DNA from: Helicobacter pylori
GTDB taxonomy: Bacteria > Campylobacterota > Campylobacteria > Campylobacterales > Helicobacteraceae
Length of the DNA: 64,000 nucleotides
Assembly (NCBI GenBank): GCA_008032935.1
Contig: CP032039.1
Span: forward strand, 620,001-684,000
Direction of reading: 5' to 3'
In this document: positions 8,361-28,105 of the stretch, piece by piece
How the letters are laid out: every line of letters starts with the position of its first letter
Numbering within the stretch: position 1 is the first letter of the stretch
Translations under genes and position numbers: made by a program
The notes under the pieces: generated by a model
Seen by the model: the letters and a program-made list of their open reading frames with translations, nothing else
Databases searched by the model: none
What the model was told of the DNA's origin: nothing

Positions 8361-8501
8361 TCTACTAATTTATTCTATCAAATTTTTGTTTCAATTGGAT
8401 TGTTTTTGAATTTTTAATTTTAGTTTAAGCTATTTTGGATAAAATTGAAAATTCTTTTAATGTATAAATGTATTAAGTTTAAGTGAGGGCGAAAAGAAAT
8501 T

Positions 8502-8681
8502 ATGGATAAATGGCTCATGCAATATAAATTAGCTAGAGAAGAGCTTTCTAAAGTGATATTTCCCATTAAGGAGCAGATACGCAACGCGCTTGTTTCTGTT
8601 TTGGTGGTGGTGAGTGCTATCACGCTGTTTTTAGCTTTGTTGGATTTTTCTCTGGGGGCTTTTATCTCTAGTGTTCTATAG
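8502..8681 (+). CDS. secE: Protein translocase subunit SecE
   Basis: Essential small subunit of the SecYEG channel. The 59-residue protein has an amphipathic N-terminal part with the family pattern REELSKVIFPIKEQ, then a single membrane helix (NALVSVLVVVSAITLFLALL). This is the minimal one-helix form. It lies just ahead of nusG, the near-universal secE-nusG pairing, which confirms the call. Confidence 0.93.
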   Translation: MDKWLMQYKLAREELSKVIFPIKEQIRNALVSVLVVVSAITLFLALLDFSLGAFISSVL

Positions 8682-8707
8682 GTTGGTGGCTTTAAATAAG
8701 GAGAATA

Positions 8708-9238
8708 ATGATGGATTGGTATGCTATACAAACTTATTCAGGGAGCGAGCAGTCCGTTAAGAAAGCGATTGAGAATCTAGCGAACGATCATAATATAAGA
8801 GATAGGATACAAGAGATCATTGTGCCTACTGAAGATATTATAGAGGTTTCTAAAAAAAGCAAGACGAAAGTAACGGAACGAAGCCTTTATCCTGGGTATG
8901 TTTTTATTAAGGTGGATTTAGATACGGTTTTGTGGCATAAGATACAATCTTTGCCAAGAGTGAGCCGTTTTATTGGAGAAAATAAAAAGCCAACCCCATT
9001 GAGTGAAGCGGATATTGGGCATATTTTAGAAAAAATGAATAACCGAGCGGCCCCCAAGCCCAAAATCTTTTTTGAGCAAGGCGAAGTGGTGCGCGTGGTG
9101 GAAGGCCCTTTTGCGAACTTTACCGCTACGGTGGAAGAGTATGATGTGGAGCACCGCAAACTCAAGCTCAATGTTTCTATTTTTGGTAGGAACACTCCAA
9201 TAGAGATTTTGCATTCGCAAGTGGAAAAAATTATATAA
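8708..9238 (+). CDS. nusG: Transcription termination/antitermination protein NusG
   Basis: Binds RNA polymerase and couples it to Rho and to the ribosome. The 176-residue protein starts WYAIQTYSGSEQSVKKAIEN, the NGN domain, with the family motif LYPGYVFIKVDL near residue 60 and LPRVSRFIGE. The KOW domain follows (FEQGEVVRVVEGPFANFTA). The start could be ATG 8708 or ATG 8711; an AAGGAG site is just upstream. It is in the operon with secE and rplK. Confidence 0.96.
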   Translation: MMDWYAIQTYSGSEQSVKKAIENLANDHNIRDRIQEIIVPTEDIIEVSKKSKTKVTERSLYPGYVFIKVDLDTVLWHKIQSLPRVSRFIGENKKPTPLSEADIGHILEKMNNRAAPKPKIFFEQGEVVRVVEGPFANFTATVEEYDVEHRKLKLNVSIFGRNTPIEILHSQVEKII

Positions 9239-9255
9239 CTTTTTAAGGAGAAAAC

Positions 9256-9681
9256 ATGGCTAAAAAAGTAGTCGGAGAAATCAAACTTCAAATCCCTGCC
9301 GGTAAGGCAAACCCTTCACCTCCCGTAGGGCCAGCGTTGGGTCAAAGAGGGGTTAATATCATGGAATTTTGCAAGGCTTTTAATGAGAGAACTAAAGACA
9401 TGGGGAGTTTTAATATCCCGGTCATTATCACGGTTTATCAAGATAAGAGTTTCACTTTTATCACTAAAAAGCCTCCGGTAACGGATTTGATCAAAAAAGC
9501 TTCTGGGGTTGAAAAAGGTTCTGACAACCCGCTCAAAAATAAAATTGCAAAGCTCACCCACAAGCAAGTGGAAGAGATCGCACAATTGAAAATGGAAGAT
9601 TTAAACACAAGTACCATGGAAGCGGCCAAAAAAATCGTTATGGGTAGCGCTAGGAGCATGGGCGTAGAAGTTGTGGATTGA
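9256..9681 (+). CDS. rplK: 50S ribosomal protein L11
   Basis: A 141-residue protein that builds the GTPase-associated centre and binds 23S rRNA. The N terminus carries the hallmark [20 protein letters not shown], and the C-terminal RNA-binding domain ends with [20 protein letters not shown]. An AAGGAG site lies just upstream of the ATG, and the gene sits 17 bases after nusG. Confidence 0.97.
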
Positions 9682-9725
9682 TTGGGTTTTGTTGGAATTG
9701 AAAGAAATTTTTAAGGATTAGAATC

Positions 9726-10430
9726 GTGGCAAAAAAAGTATTTAAAAGATTGGAAAAACTTTTTTCTAAAATTCAAAACGATAAAGCGTATGGCGTAGAG
9801 CAAGGCGTAGAGGTGGTTAAGTCCCTCGCTTCAGCCAAATTTGATGAAACCGTGGAAGTAGCGTTAAGGCTAGGGGTTGATCCAAGGCATGCGGATCAAA
9901 TGGTGCGCGGTGCGGTGGTGCTTCCTCATGGAACAGGGAAAAAAGTAAGAGTGGCCGTTTTTGCAAAAGACATCAAGCAAGATGAAGCCAAGAACGCTGG
10001 GGCTGATGTCGTTGGCGGAGACGATTTGGCTGAAGAAATCAAAAATGGCCGTATTGATTTTGACATGGTGATCGCAACGCCTGATATGATGGCGGTTGTC
10101 GGTAAAGTGGGTAGGATTTTAGGCCCTAAAGGTTTGATGCCAAACCCTAAAACCGGAACCGTTACGATGGATATTGCTAAAGCGGTTAGTAACGCTAAAA
10201 GCGGTCAAGTGAATTTCAGGGTGGATAAAAAGGGCAATGTTCATGCCCCTATTGGCAAAGCGAGTTTTCCTGAAGAAAAAATCAAAGAAAACATGCTTGA
10301 GTTGGTTAAAACGATCAACCGCCTAAAACCCAGTAGCGCGAAAGGCAAGTATATTAGAAACGCCGCTCTCTCGCTCACCATGTCGCCTTCAGTGAGTTTG
10401 GACGCACAGGAATTGATGGATATTAAATAG
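9726..10430 (+). CDS. rplA: 50S ribosomal protein L1
   Basis: A 234-residue ribosomal protein of the L1 stalk, starting at GTG 9726 ([16 protein letters not shown]) after an AAGGAT site. The signature [20 protein letters not shown] lies near residue 130. L1 usually represses its own rplK-rplA mRNA; no clear L1-binding mimic was identified here. Confidence 0.97.
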
Positions 10431-10538
10431 CGTTAGGAGTTTTTAATCTTAGGCTGAAGATCGTAAGAGCTAAAAAGCTTAAAATTTCTTTTTTAAAAAG
10501 ATAATCTTGCAGAGGTCTAGTCTAGAAAGGAGGAAAAG

Positions 10539-11033
10539 ATGCAAAAACAACATCAAAGGCAGCATAAAGTAGAGCTAGTCGCTAACTTAAAGTCGCAATT
10601 TGTAGATGCCAAAGCCCTTTTAATTTGCGATTATAAGGGTCTTAGCGTGAAAAAGTTGGAAGCTTTAAGGAATAAGGCTCGCACTCAAGGCATTAAAGTG
10701 CAAGTGATTAAGAACACTCTCGCTCATATTGCCATGAAAGAGGCTGGCTATTCTGATTTGGATTTGAAAGAAACCAATGTGTTTTTGTGGGGCGGTGATC
10801 AAATCGCTCTCTCTAAACTCGTGTTTGATTTCCAAAAAGAGCATAAAGATCACTTTGTGTTGAAAGCGGGCTTGTTTGATAAAGAAAGCGTTAGCGTAGC
10901 TCATGTGGAAGCGGTTTCAAAACTCCCAAGCAAAGAAGAGCTTATGGGAATGTTGCTTTCTGTTTGGACGGCTCCGGCGCGTTATTTTGTGACCGGTTTA
11001 GATAATTTGCGTAAAGCGAAAGAAGAAAACTAA
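10539..11033 (+). CDS. rplJ: 50S ribosomal protein L10
   Basis: A 164-residue protein that anchors the L7/L12 dimers to 23S rRNA. The N terminus ([20 protein letters not shown]) and [15 protein letters not shown] match the family, and the C-terminal helix ([20 protein letters not shown]) is the L12-binding part. A strong AGGAGG site precedes the ATG. The 108-base leader after rplA is long enough for the L10-L12 autoregulatory structure known in other bacteria, but I did not resolve its fold. Confidence 0.96.
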   Translation: MQKQHQRQHKVELVANLKSQFVDAKALLICDYKGLSVKKLEALRNKARTQGIKVQVIKNTLAHIAMKEAGYSDLDLKETNVFLWGGDQIALSKLVFDFQKEHKDHFVLKAGLFDKESVSVAHVEAVSKLPSKEELMGMLLSVWTAPARYFVTGLDNLRKAKEEN

Positions 11034-11077
11034 GAGCCTATGATGGCTTTAATTAAAAAAATTTGAAGGATTGGATT

Positions 11078-11455
11078 ATGGCAATTTCAAAAGAAGAAGT
11101 GTTAGAGTATATTGGTTCATTGAGCGTTTTAGAGCTTGCTGAATTGGTTAAAATGTTTGAGGAAAAATTTGGCGTGAGCGCGACTCCAACGGTCGTAGCG
11201 GGTGCGGCTGTAGCTGGCGGTGTAGCGGCTGAGAGCGAAGAAAAAACCGAATTTAATGTGATTTTGGCTGATAGCGGTGCTGAAAAAATCAAGGTGATTA
11301 AAGTGGTTCGTGAAATCACTGGACTTGGCCTGAAAGAAGCTAAAGACGCTACCGAAAAAACCCCTCATGTGCTTAAAGAGGGCGTGAATAAAGAAGAAGC
11401 TGAAACCATCAAGAAGAAACTTGAAGAAGTAGGTGCTAAGGTTGAAGTCAAGTAA
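11078..11455 (+). CDS. rplL: 50S ribosomal protein L7/L12
   Basis: A 125-residue stalk protein that recruits translational GTPases. The N-terminal dimerisation helix ([20 protein letters not shown]), an alanine-rich hinge ([12 protein letters not shown]) and the C-terminal factor-binding domain ([20 protein letters not shown]) are all present. I chose ATG 11078 (MAISKEE) over the TTG 15 bases upstream because AAGGA lies at the right distance. Confidence 0.97.
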   Translation: MAISKEEVLEYIGSLSVLELAELVKMFEEKFGVSATPTVVAGAAVAGGVAAESEEKTEFNVILADSGAEKIKVIKVVREITGLGLKEAKDATEKTPHVLKEGVNKEEAETIKKKLEEVGAKVEVK

Positions 11456-11466
11456 GACTTAAAAAC

Positions 11467-11488
11467 AGAAAGGCCTTTGTGCCTTTCT
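11467..11488 (+). terminator. Hairpin between rplL and rpoBC
   Basis: AGAAAGGC pairs perfectly with GCCTTTCT around CTTTGT. There is no T run afterwards (CTGATCTAG), so it is better read as an attenuator or RNase processing site, as found between rplL and rpoB in other bacteria. Upstream of rpoBC, 11489-11678 contains no other gene. Confidence 0.5.
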
Positions 11489-11675
11489 CTGATCTAGTGC
11501 GGCAGATGATTTTGCTCCATGATTTTGTTTGTGAGCGTGTGGCCTAAAGTGGTTAGTATTGCAGGTGGGTTTTTGGTATTTTTATCATGGATGGTTCTAA
11601 AATTTAAAGATCCTTTTGCAATGCTTACTTGAATTAATGCATTAAATAACTCAAAATTTTTGATCAAAGGCTTGA

Positions 11676-20351
<8,676 letters not shown>

Positions 20352-20388
20352 TATAAAAAATCGGTTAAGATTTTTAAAAGAAAAATTA

Positions 20389-20396
20389 GGGTAAAA
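20389..20396 (+). promoter_or_regulatory. Possible promoter of the rpsL-rpsG-fusA operon
   Basis: GGTAAAAT with an AT-rich upstream stretch lies in the 88-base gap after rpoBC. It is a plausible extended -10 for the streptomycin operon, but the genes may simply be read through from rpoBC. Confidence 0.3.
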
Positions 20397-20439
20397 TGGG
20401 AGAACTTTTAGTTTTAAATTTTTAGAATAAGGAAAAATA

Positions 20440-20847
20440 GTGCCTACTATCAATCAGTTGATTAGAAAAGAAAGGAAAAAGGTGGTTAAAAAAACAAAAT
20501 CACCTGCATTAGTGGAATGCCCTCAAAGAAGAGGGGTTTGTACTAGGGTTTATACGACTACCCCTAAAAAGCCTAACTCGGCTTTGAGAAAGGTCGCTAA
20601 GGTCCGTTTGACCAGTAAATTTGAAGTGATCAGTTATATCCCTGGTGAAGGGCATAACTTGCAAGAACACTCCATTGTGTTAGTGCGTGGGGGTAGGGTT
20701 AAGGATTTACCCGGTGTGAAATACCATATCGTTCGTGGCGCTTTAGACACTGCAGGGGTCAATAAAAGAACGGTTTCACGCTCTAAATACGGGACTAAAA
20801 AAGCTAAAGCAACCGACAAGAAAGCAACAGACAACAAGAAAAAATAA
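20440..20847 (+). CDS. rpsL: 30S ribosomal protein S12
   Basis: A 135-residue decoding-centre protein beginning at GTG 20440 ([20 protein letters not shown]) after an AAGGA site. The conserved [18 protein letters not shown] segment contains the lysine whose change gives streptomycin resistance (PKKPNS), which is wild type here. [20 protein letters not shown] is the second resistance region, also wild type. The C-terminal tail is lysine-rich ([16 protein letters not shown]). Confidence 0.97.
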   Translation: MPTINQLIRKERKKVVKKTKSPALVECPQRRGVCTRVYTTTPKKPNSALRKVAKVRLTSKFEVISYIPGEGHNLQEHSIVLVRGGRVKDLPGVKYHIVRGALDTAGVNKRTVSRSKYGTKKAKATDKKATDNKKK

Positions 20848-21330
<483 letters not shown>

Positions 21331-21341
21331 TTGGAGTTAGA

Positions 21342-23420
21342 ATGGCTAGAAAAACCCCATTAAACAGGATCAGAAATATCGGTATCGCCGCTCACATTGA
21401 TGCCGGGAAAACCACCACTTCTGAAAGGATTTTATTCTACACAGGCGTGAGCCATAAGATTGGCGAAGTGCATGACGGTGCGGCGACAATGGACTGGATG
21501 GAGCAAGAAAAAGAAAGAGGGATCACTATCACTTCTGCGGCAACGACTTGTTTTTGGAAGGATCACCAAATCAATTTGATTGACACCCCAGGGCATGTGG
21601 ATTTCACTATTGAAGTAGAACGATCCATGCGCGTGCTAGATGGTGCGGTTTCGGTGTTTTGCTCGGTTGGGGGCGTGCAACCTCAAAGCGAGACCGTGTG
21701 GCGTCAAGCGAATAAATACGGCGTGCCTAGGATTGTTTTTGTCAATAAAATGGATAGGATTGGGGCGAATTTCTATAATGTAGAAAACCAGATTAAGCAA
21801 CGCTTGAAAGCCAATCCTGTGCCTATTAATATCCCTATTGGGGCTGAAGACACTTTCATTGGTGTGATTGATTTAGTCCAAATGAAAGCGATTGTTTGGA
21901 ATAATGAAACCATGGGGGCCAAATACGATGTGGAAGAAATCCCTAGCGATTTGTTAGAAAAGGCTAAACAATACCGAGAAAAGCTTGTAGAAGCCGTAGC
22001 CGAGCAAGATGAAGCCTTGATGGAAAAGTATTTAGGCGGTGAAGAATTGAGTATTGAAGAAATCAAAAAAGGCATTAAAACAGGTTGTTTGAACATGAGC
22101 CTTATCCCTATGCTTTGTGGTTCTTCTTTTAAAAATAAAGGCGTGCAGACTTTATTAGACGCAGTTATTGATTACTTGCCAGCGCCTACGGAGGTTGTGG
22201 ATATTAAGGGGATTGATCCAAAAACTGAAGAAGAGGTTTTTGTGAAATCCAGCGATGATGGCGAGTTTGCCGGTTTGGCGTTTAAAATCATGACGGATCC
22301 TTTTGTGGGCCAACTCACTTTTGTGCGCGTGTATCGTGGCAAGCTAGAATCCGGTAGCTATGTGTATAACTCCACCAAAGACAAGAAAGAGCGCGTGGGG
22401 AGACTGCTTAAAATGCATTCCAATAAGAGGGAAGACATTAAAGAAGTTTATGCGGGTGAGATTTGCGCGTTTGTGGGCTTAAAAGACACGCTGACTGGGG
22501 ACACGCTTTGCGATGAAAAAAATGCGGTTGTTCTAGAGAGAATGGAATTTCCTGAGCCGGTCATTCACATCGCTGTGGAGCCTAAAACGAAAGCAGACCA
22601 AGAAAAAATGGGCGTAGCGTTAGGCAAGCTCGCTGAAGAAGATCCAAGTTTTAGGGTGATGACTCAAGAAGAAACCGGGCAAACCCTCATCGGTGGTATG
22701 GGTGAATTGCACCTAGAAATCATCGTGGATAGGTTGAAGAGAGAATTTAAGGTGGAAGCTGAAATCGGTCAGCCACAAGTCGCCTTTAGAGAAACTATCC
22801 GCTCAAGCGTGAGCAAAGAGCATAAATACGCTAAGCAAAGCGGTGGTCGTGGGCAATACGGGCATGTGTTTATCAAGCTTGAGCCTAAAGAGCCTGGCAG
22901 TGGGTATGAATTTGTGAATGAAATTTCTGGGGGCGTGATCCCTAAAGAATATATCCCTGCGGTGGATAAGGGTATCCAAGAAGCGATGCAAAATGGCGTT
23001 TTGGCAGGCTATCCGGTGGTGGATTTTAAAGTTACCCTTTATGATGGGAGCTACCATGATGTGGATTCTTCAGAAATGGCGTTTAAAATCGCTGGCTCTA
23101 TGGCGTTTAAAGAAGCGAGTCGCGCGGCTAACCCGGTTTTACTAGAGCCTATGATGAAAGTGGAAGTGGAAGTCCCTGAAGAATACATGGGCGATGTGAT
23201 TGGCGATTTGAATAGAAGAAGAGGGCAAATCAATTCTATGGATGACCGATTAGGCTTGAAAATCGTGAACGCTTTTGTGCCGTTGGTGGAAATGTTTGGT
23301 TATTCTACGGATTTACGATCAGCCACTCAAGGGCGTGGGACTTACTCCATGGAGTTTGATCATTATGGCGAAGTGCCTAGCAATATCGCTAAGGAAATTG
23401 TAGAAAAGCGTAAGGGCTGA
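21342..23420 (+). CDS. fusA: Elongation factor G
   Basis: A 692-residue translocation GTPase. G1 [15 protein letters not shown], the switch region [17 protein letters not shown]3 [15 protein letters not shown] and G4 [12 protein letters not shown] are intact, followed by domains III-V ([29 protein letters not shown] and the C-terminal [20 protein letters not shown]). It ends the translation block; the terminator region just downstream contains TATAAC pairing with GTTATA around 23429-23459. Confidence 0.98.
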   Translation: MARKTPLNRIRNIGIAAHIDAGKTTTSERILFYTGVSHKIGEVHDGAATMDWMEQEKERGITITSAATTCFWKDHQINLIDTPGHVDFTIEVERSMRVLDGAVSVFCSVGGVQPQSETVWRQANKYGVPRIVFVNKMDRIGANFYNVENQIKQRLKANPVPINIPIGAEDTFIGVIDLVQMKAIVWNNETMGAKYDVEEIPSDLLEKAKQYREKLVEAVAEQDEALMEKYLGGEELSIEEIKKGIKTGCLNMSLIPMLCGSSFKNKGVQTLLDAVIDYLPAPTEVVDIKGIDPKTEEEVFVKSSDDGEFAGLAFKIMTDPFVGQLTFVRVYRGKLESGSYVYNSTKDKKERVGRLLKMHSNKREDIKEVYAGEICAFVGLKDTLTGDTLCDEKNAVVLERMEFPEPVIHIAVEPKTKADQEKMGVALGKLAEEDPSFRVMTQEETGQTLIGGMGELHLEIIVDRLKREFKVEAEIGQPQVAFRETIRSSVSKEHKYAKQSGGRGQYGHVFIKLEPKEPGSGYEFVNEISGGVIPKEYIPAVDKGIQEAMQNGVLAGYPVVDFKVTLYDGSYHDVDSSEMAFKIAGSMAFKEASRAANPVLLEPMMKVEVEVPEEYMGDVIGDLNRRRGQINSMDDRLGLKIVNAFVPLVEMFGYSTDLRSATQGRGTYSMEFDHYGEVPSNIAKEIVEKRKG

Positions 23421-23984
23421 TTTAATTATAACGCTCTCTTATTTTTAGGGGGTGTTATAGGTGCTGTTTAAATTTTTTCTCTTTTGGATTTAAAAAGGCT
23501 TTTTGAGTGTTTTTATCCCTTTTTATCTCTCTCTAATTACCTTTTTTGCTATAAGATTGATTTTTGGCTCTATGTCTTGTCAAATAGGGGTAACTAAAAC
23601 TTTTTGATTTTTAAAAATGGGGTTTTGGTTGCTTTGTTTTATAGTAAAATTTATTTTCTTAAGTTTATTTAAGACTTATTTTTTAGGGGATAGGGGGTGT
23701 TTTGAAATAACTTTTCCCCTTAACACCCACAAGATCGCATTACAAGAAATTCCGCTTGACTCATAACAAGCTCTTTTGTATTCAATCTTAAAAAACGCTT
23801 TTTGGTATTTTTCAAATTTTTATAATCAATTTTTTATTAAAACAAAGCCTTGTTAAAATGCCTTAAAAAGTTTGTTAGGGGGATAAAAACACACTGACAA
23901 ACAGAAAATAACGCTCAATCTCTTTTAAAAGAGCCAATGCATCTCTTTTAAAAGAGCCAATGCAATTATAAATACCCAATACTT
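23421..23984 (+). other. 564-base AT-rich gap with inverted repeats, no gene recognised
   Basis: No credible coding frame is present on either strand. It holds a possible fusA terminator (TATAAC...GTTATA, 23429-23459), a region of G runs and C runs in which GGGTGTT at about 23694-23702 can pair with AACACCC at about 23721-23728, preceded by TTATAGTAAAATT that could be a -10, and a tandem 23-base duplication at the right end. A small structured RNA is possible but not demonstrated. Confidence 0.4.
23918..23963. repeat. Two tandem copies of a 23-base palindromic unit
   Basis: The unit ATCTCTTTTAAAAGAGCCAA followed by TGC occurs twice without a gap (23918-23940 and 23941-23963). Each copy holds the perfect 14-base palindrome CTCTTTTAAAAGAG. 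It lies just past the 3' end of the aldo-keto reductase gene on the minus strand, so it may act as a duplicated terminator or mRNA-end hairpin. Confidence 0.85.
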
Positions 23985-24974
<990 letters not shown>

Positions 24975-25109
24975 ACAAACTCCTTGATTTCATATTGTTT
25001 TTTGTTTTTTTAGTATGACCGCAATCTTAATTTTTGTCAAACTTTCTAAAACCAAAGATAATTTATCAAGTTTTTTGTATTGTAGTTTTTTTAAGGCAGC
25101 AAAACCACC

Positions 25110-25135
25110 AAACCAATCAAAAATTTGATTGGTTT
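25110..25135. promoter_or_regulatory. Perfect inverted repeat in the divergent promoter region
   Basis: AAACCAATCAAA and TTTGATTGGTTT are perfect 12-base inverted repeats separated by two bases, 64 bases before the start of the secreted protein gene. It could be an operator for a dimeric regulator or a hairpin in the leader. No regulator is identified. Confidence 0.45.
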
Positions 25136-25199
25136 CTATTCGTTTACTTTTGAGAAATATAATTCTCTCGCTTTTAAGATCATCACAAGGAGTTTTCGT

Positions 25200-25472
25200 A
25201 TGAAAAAGCAAATCTTGACAGGTGTTTTATTATCAGTTTTGGCAGTGAGTTCTGCATACGCTCACAAAGATAAAAAAGACGCCAAAAAACCTGAGTTAAG
25301 CTCTCAATTAGTGGCTCACAAAGATAAAAAAGACGCCAAAAAACCTGAGTTAAGCTCTCAATTAGTGGCTCACAAAGATAAAAAAGACGCCAAAAAACCT
25401 GAGTTAAGCTCTCAATTAGTGGCTCACAAAGATAAAAAAGACGCCAAAAAACCTAAAAACTCAGTGGCCTAA
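25200..25472 (+). CDS. Secreted protein with identical 18-residue tandem repeats
   Basis: A 90-residue product starting at ATG 25200, preceded by AAGGAG. Residues 1-21 are a clear signal peptide (MKKQILTGVLLSVLAVSSAY then A), with cleavage before HKDKK. The mature part is three identical copies of HKDKKDAKKPELSSQLVA and a partial fourth ending KPKNSVA. It is very basic and has no cysteine. HP1192 is annotated in older databases as a secreted protein involved in flagellar motility; nothing in the sequence itself shows that role. The perfect DNA-level repeats imply variable copy number between strains. An upstream in-frame start at 25125 is rejected, since it would bury the signal peptide. Confidence 0.85.
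   Translation: MKKQILTGVLLSVLAVSSAYAHKDKKDAKKPELSSQLVAHKDKKDAKKPELSSQLVAHKDKKDAKKPELSSQLVAHKDKKDAKKPKNSVA
25263..25454 (+). repeat. 54-base coding tandem repeat, 3.5 copies
   Basis: Units start at 25263, 25317, 25371 and 25425 (partial, 30 bases). The three full units look identical at the base level. Being a multiple of three, a gain or loss of a unit keeps the reading frame. Confidence 0.92.
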
Positions 25473-25485
25473 TGGCTTTGACTCT

Positions 25486-25513
25486 AAAAAAGCGTTTTTA
25501 AAAACGCTTTTTT
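25486..25513. terminator. Bidirectional rho-independent terminator
   Basis: A perfect 28-base palindrome, AAAAAAGCGTTTTT followed by its complement, has T runs on both strands. It lies 14 bases after the stop of the repeat protein gene and also downstream of the leftward waaF gene. Confidence 0.8.
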
Positions 25514-25665
25514 GGATATTATCCTATAATTTCCTACCATTTTTTAAAACCCTTGGTGGGATTTGTCGCTCTTCTCACGCTTTCAAAAATAAAATTTAAA
25601 TCTTTTATAATACACAGAGTTTTATCAATATAGTTGCGTTTTTAAAAAAAGCCCATGAAGGGCGT

Positions 25666-26715
25666 TTAAGACTCTTCTAAAAGAGTGTGAGCGGCTTTTA
25701 AGACTTCAAGGGGCGTGATAGATCGCATGCACAAATGGTTTTTTTCATTCTTTAAAGGGCAAACTCGCTTTTTACAAGGTGCACAGCTTAAATGGTGGTT
25801 CAACACAATCGTTTTTTGAGCTTTATAGGGGCGAGTCTCTTTTTCATCAGTGGGGCCAAAAAGAGCGATTAAGGGGGTTTGTGCGCTAGCAGCCACATGC
25901 ATGGGACCGCTATCGTTAGTGATGAATAAATCTAAAACAGCGATGCGTTGTATCAATTCTTCAATGCTGGTTTTCCCGCACAGATTGTAAGCGTTGTGGG
26001 ATAATAAGGGGTTTTTTAACAAGCCTTTGATGAGTTTTAAAATTTCTTCAGAAACGACAGCGTCTTCTTTAGCCCCAAAAAAATAAATTTCATGCCCTTT
26101 TTCTAACAAAGCAACCGCAACTTCAGCGTAATAAGAAGCTGGCCATCTTTTAGCGCTCCCATAGCTTGCGCTAGGGTTAAAGCCGATTTTTTTAGGGGTG
26201 TTTGGGGTGTGAGTGGGGAGGTTAAAGGCTAATTTTAAGGGTAAAACGCTTTTTTGATCCAATTCTTTTTCTAAAAATTGCGAAAACAAAAAGCAATACT
26301 TTTCCACTTGGTGATACTCTTTAGGGGCAGTAGTTATCGCATGGCTGAGAAACAAAGAACGGAAAAATTGGGCAAAACCGATGCGAATAGGCGTTTTTGT
26401 CGCATAGAGCAAAAAAGCGGAATAGAAATGGTTGTTTAAAGTGATCGCTATATCGCAACGCCCTATTTTTTGAGCGAGTTTGTGAGTGGCTAGCAGCCTG
26501 AAAAAGGATTTTTTGGTGTCATCTATAAAAACGGCTTCTATTTTTTCATCTTTTTTGAAAAGTTCGCAAGTGATTTGTGGACCCACTAAGATAAAATGCG
26601 CGTTAGGGTAGTGGTGTTTAAGGGTGTAAAAAAGCGAGCTTGCCATTACCCCATCGCCTAACCAATTAGGCAAACGCAATAAAATACGCATGCGTTTGGG
26701 CGCATTTACGCTCAT
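25666..26715 (-). CDS. waaF: ADP-heptose:LPS heptosyltransferase II
   Basis: A GT9-family enzyme that adds the second heptose to the LPS inner core at the cytoplasmic face of the inner membrane. The protein starts MSVNAPKRMRILLRLPNWLG; the LPNWLGDGVMASSLFYTLK segment is the N-terminal Rossmann start. GFNPSASYGSAKRWPASYYA opens the C-terminal domain, and ITNDSGPMHVAASAQTPLIA with FGPTDEKETRPY is the ADP-heptose-binding region. ATG 26715 has AAAGGG at good spacing, giving 349 residues. It diverges from hisS, with 61 bases between the starts. Confidence 0.92.
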   Translation of the reverse strand: MSVNAPKRMRILLRLPNWLGDGVMASSLFYTLKHHYPNAHFILVGPQITCELFKKDEKIEAVFIDDTKKSFFRLLATHKLAQKIGRCDIAITLNNHFYSAFLLYATKTPIRIGFAQFFRSLFLSHAITTAPKEYHQVEKYCFLFSQFLEKELDQKSVLPLKLAFNLPTHTPNTPKKIGFNPSASYGSAKRWPASYYAEVAVALLEKGHEIYFFGAKEDAVVSEEILKLIKGLLKNPLLSHNAYNLCGKTSIEELIQRIAVLDLFITNDSGPMHVAASAQTPLIALFGPTDEKETRPYKAQKTIVLNHHLSCAPCKKRVCPLKNEKNHLCMRSITPLEVLKAAHTLLEES

Positions 26716-26741
26716 CAATAGCCCTTTTTTAAAGATTTTAA

Positions 26742-26755
26742 GCTAAAATTTTAGC
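26742..26755. promoter_or_regulatory. Palindrome in the waaF/hisS divergent gap
   Basis: The perfect palindrome GCTAAAATTTTAGC contains TAAAAT, which could act as a -10 in either direction. It is the only notable sequence in the 61-base divergent gap, so it probably overlaps one or both promoters. Confidence 0.35.
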
Positions 26756-26776
26756 ATACAAATACAAGGAAATGGA

Positions 26777-28105
26777 ATGATTACCCCTAAAGTGTTGAGC
26801 GGGTTTAAAGACCGCTTGCCTAAAGATGCGATACAAAAAGCCCAGTTGCTCGCTAAAGTTTCAGTCGTGTTTCAAAGTTTTGGTTTTGTGCCGATTGAAA
26901 CCCCTCATTTGGAATACGCTGAAGCGCTACTACCTGATGCGAGCAGTGATATTCAAAAAGAGATTTATCGTTTTAAAGACCATGGGGATAGGGATGTGGC
27001 TTTAAGGTTTGATTTGACCGTGCCATTAGCCCGCTTTGTTTCTTTGCACCACCAAATATTAGGCATGCCCTTTAAACGCTACGCTATAGGCAATGTCTTT
27101 AGGGGTGAAAGGGCGCAAAAAGGGCGTTATAGGGAATTTACGCAATGCGATTTTGATTTTATAGGGAGCGAGAGTTTGGTGTGCGATGCTGAGATCATTC
27201 AAGTGATTATCGCTTCCTTAAAAGCTTTGGATTTAGAAGATTTTTGCGTCTCTATCAACCACAGAAAAATTTTGAACGGGATATGCGAATATTTTGGGAT
27301 CTCTCAAGTGAATGAAGTGTTGCGCATTGTGGATAAATTGGAAAAAATTGGCTTGGATGGGGTTGAAGAAGAATTAAAAAAAGAGTGCGATTTGAATTCA
27401 AACACTATTAAAGAGCTTTTAGAATTAATTCAAATCCAACAAAACGATTTAAGTCATGCGGAATTTTTTGAAAAAATTGCTTATTTGAAAGGCTATAATG
27501 AAAATCTGAAAAAGGGCATACAGGATTTAGAAAGGCTATACCAGTTGCTAGGGGATTTGCAAATTTCTCAAAACCTGTATAAAATTGATTTTTCTATCGC
27601 TAGGGGATTAGGGTATTATACAGGGATTGTGTATGAAACCACGCTTAATGGCATGAAGTCTTTAGGGAGCGTGTGTTCAGGGGGTCGTTACGATCATTTG
27701 ACTCAAAATTTTTCTAAAGAGAATTTACAAGGGGTGGGGGCTTCTATTGGGATTGATCGATTGATTGTGGCTTTGAGTGAAATGCAATTACTAGATGAGC
27801 GCTCCACCCAAGCTAAAGTCTTAATCGCTTGCATGCATGAAGAGTATTTTTCTTATGCAAACCGCTTGGCGGAGTCTTTAAGGCAAAGCGGGATTTTTAG
27901 CGAAGTCTATCCAGAAGCTCAAAAAATCAAAAAACCCTTTTCTTATGCTAACCATAAAGGGCATGAGTTCGTGGCTGTCATTGGCGAAGAAGAATTTAAA
28001 AGCGAAACCTTAAGCCTGAAAAACATGCATTCAGGCATGCAGTTGAATTGCTTGAGTTTTTTAAAAGCCCTTGAAATCATTGGAGAAAACGATGAAGACT
28101 TATAA
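26777..28105 (+). CDS. hisS: Histidyl-tRNA synthetase
   Basis: A 442-residue class II aminoacyl-tRNA synthetase. Motif 1 surrounds [20 protein letters not shown], motif 2 is [20 protein letters not shown], the histidine-specific loop is [13 protein letters not shown] and motif 3 is [17 protein letters not shown]. The C-terminal anticodon-binding domain begins near [12 protein letters not shown]. Its last 14 bases overlap the start of asd, so the two are co-transcribed and translation may be coupled. Confidence 0.97.
   Translation: MITPKVLSGFKDRLPKDAIQKAQLLAKVSVVFQSFGFVPIETPHLEYAEALLPDASSDIQKEIYRFKDHGDRDVALRFDLTVPLARFVSLHHQILGMPFKRYAIGNVFRGERAQKGRYREFTQCDFDFIGSESLVCDAEIIQVIIASLKALDLEDFCVSINHRKILNGICEYFGISQVNEVLRIVDKLEKIGLDGVEEELKKECDLNSNTIKELLELIQIQQNDLSHAEFFEKIAYLKGYNENLKKGIQDLERLYQLLGDLQISQNLYKIDFSIARGLGYYTGIVYETTLNGMKSLGSVCSGGRYDHLTQNFSKENLQGVGASIGIDRLIVALSEMQLLDERSTQAKVLIACMHEEYFSYANRLAESLRQSGIFSEVYPEAQKIKKPFSYANHKGHEFVAVIGEEEFKSETLSLKNMHSGMQLNCLSFLKALEIIGENDEDL

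Noticed and set aside
23421..23984. Small hypothetical gene between fusA and the aldo-keto reductase gene
   Set aside because: I recall a short annotated gene near here in another strain, but no frame on either strand has a start, ribosome site and coding character, so none is called.
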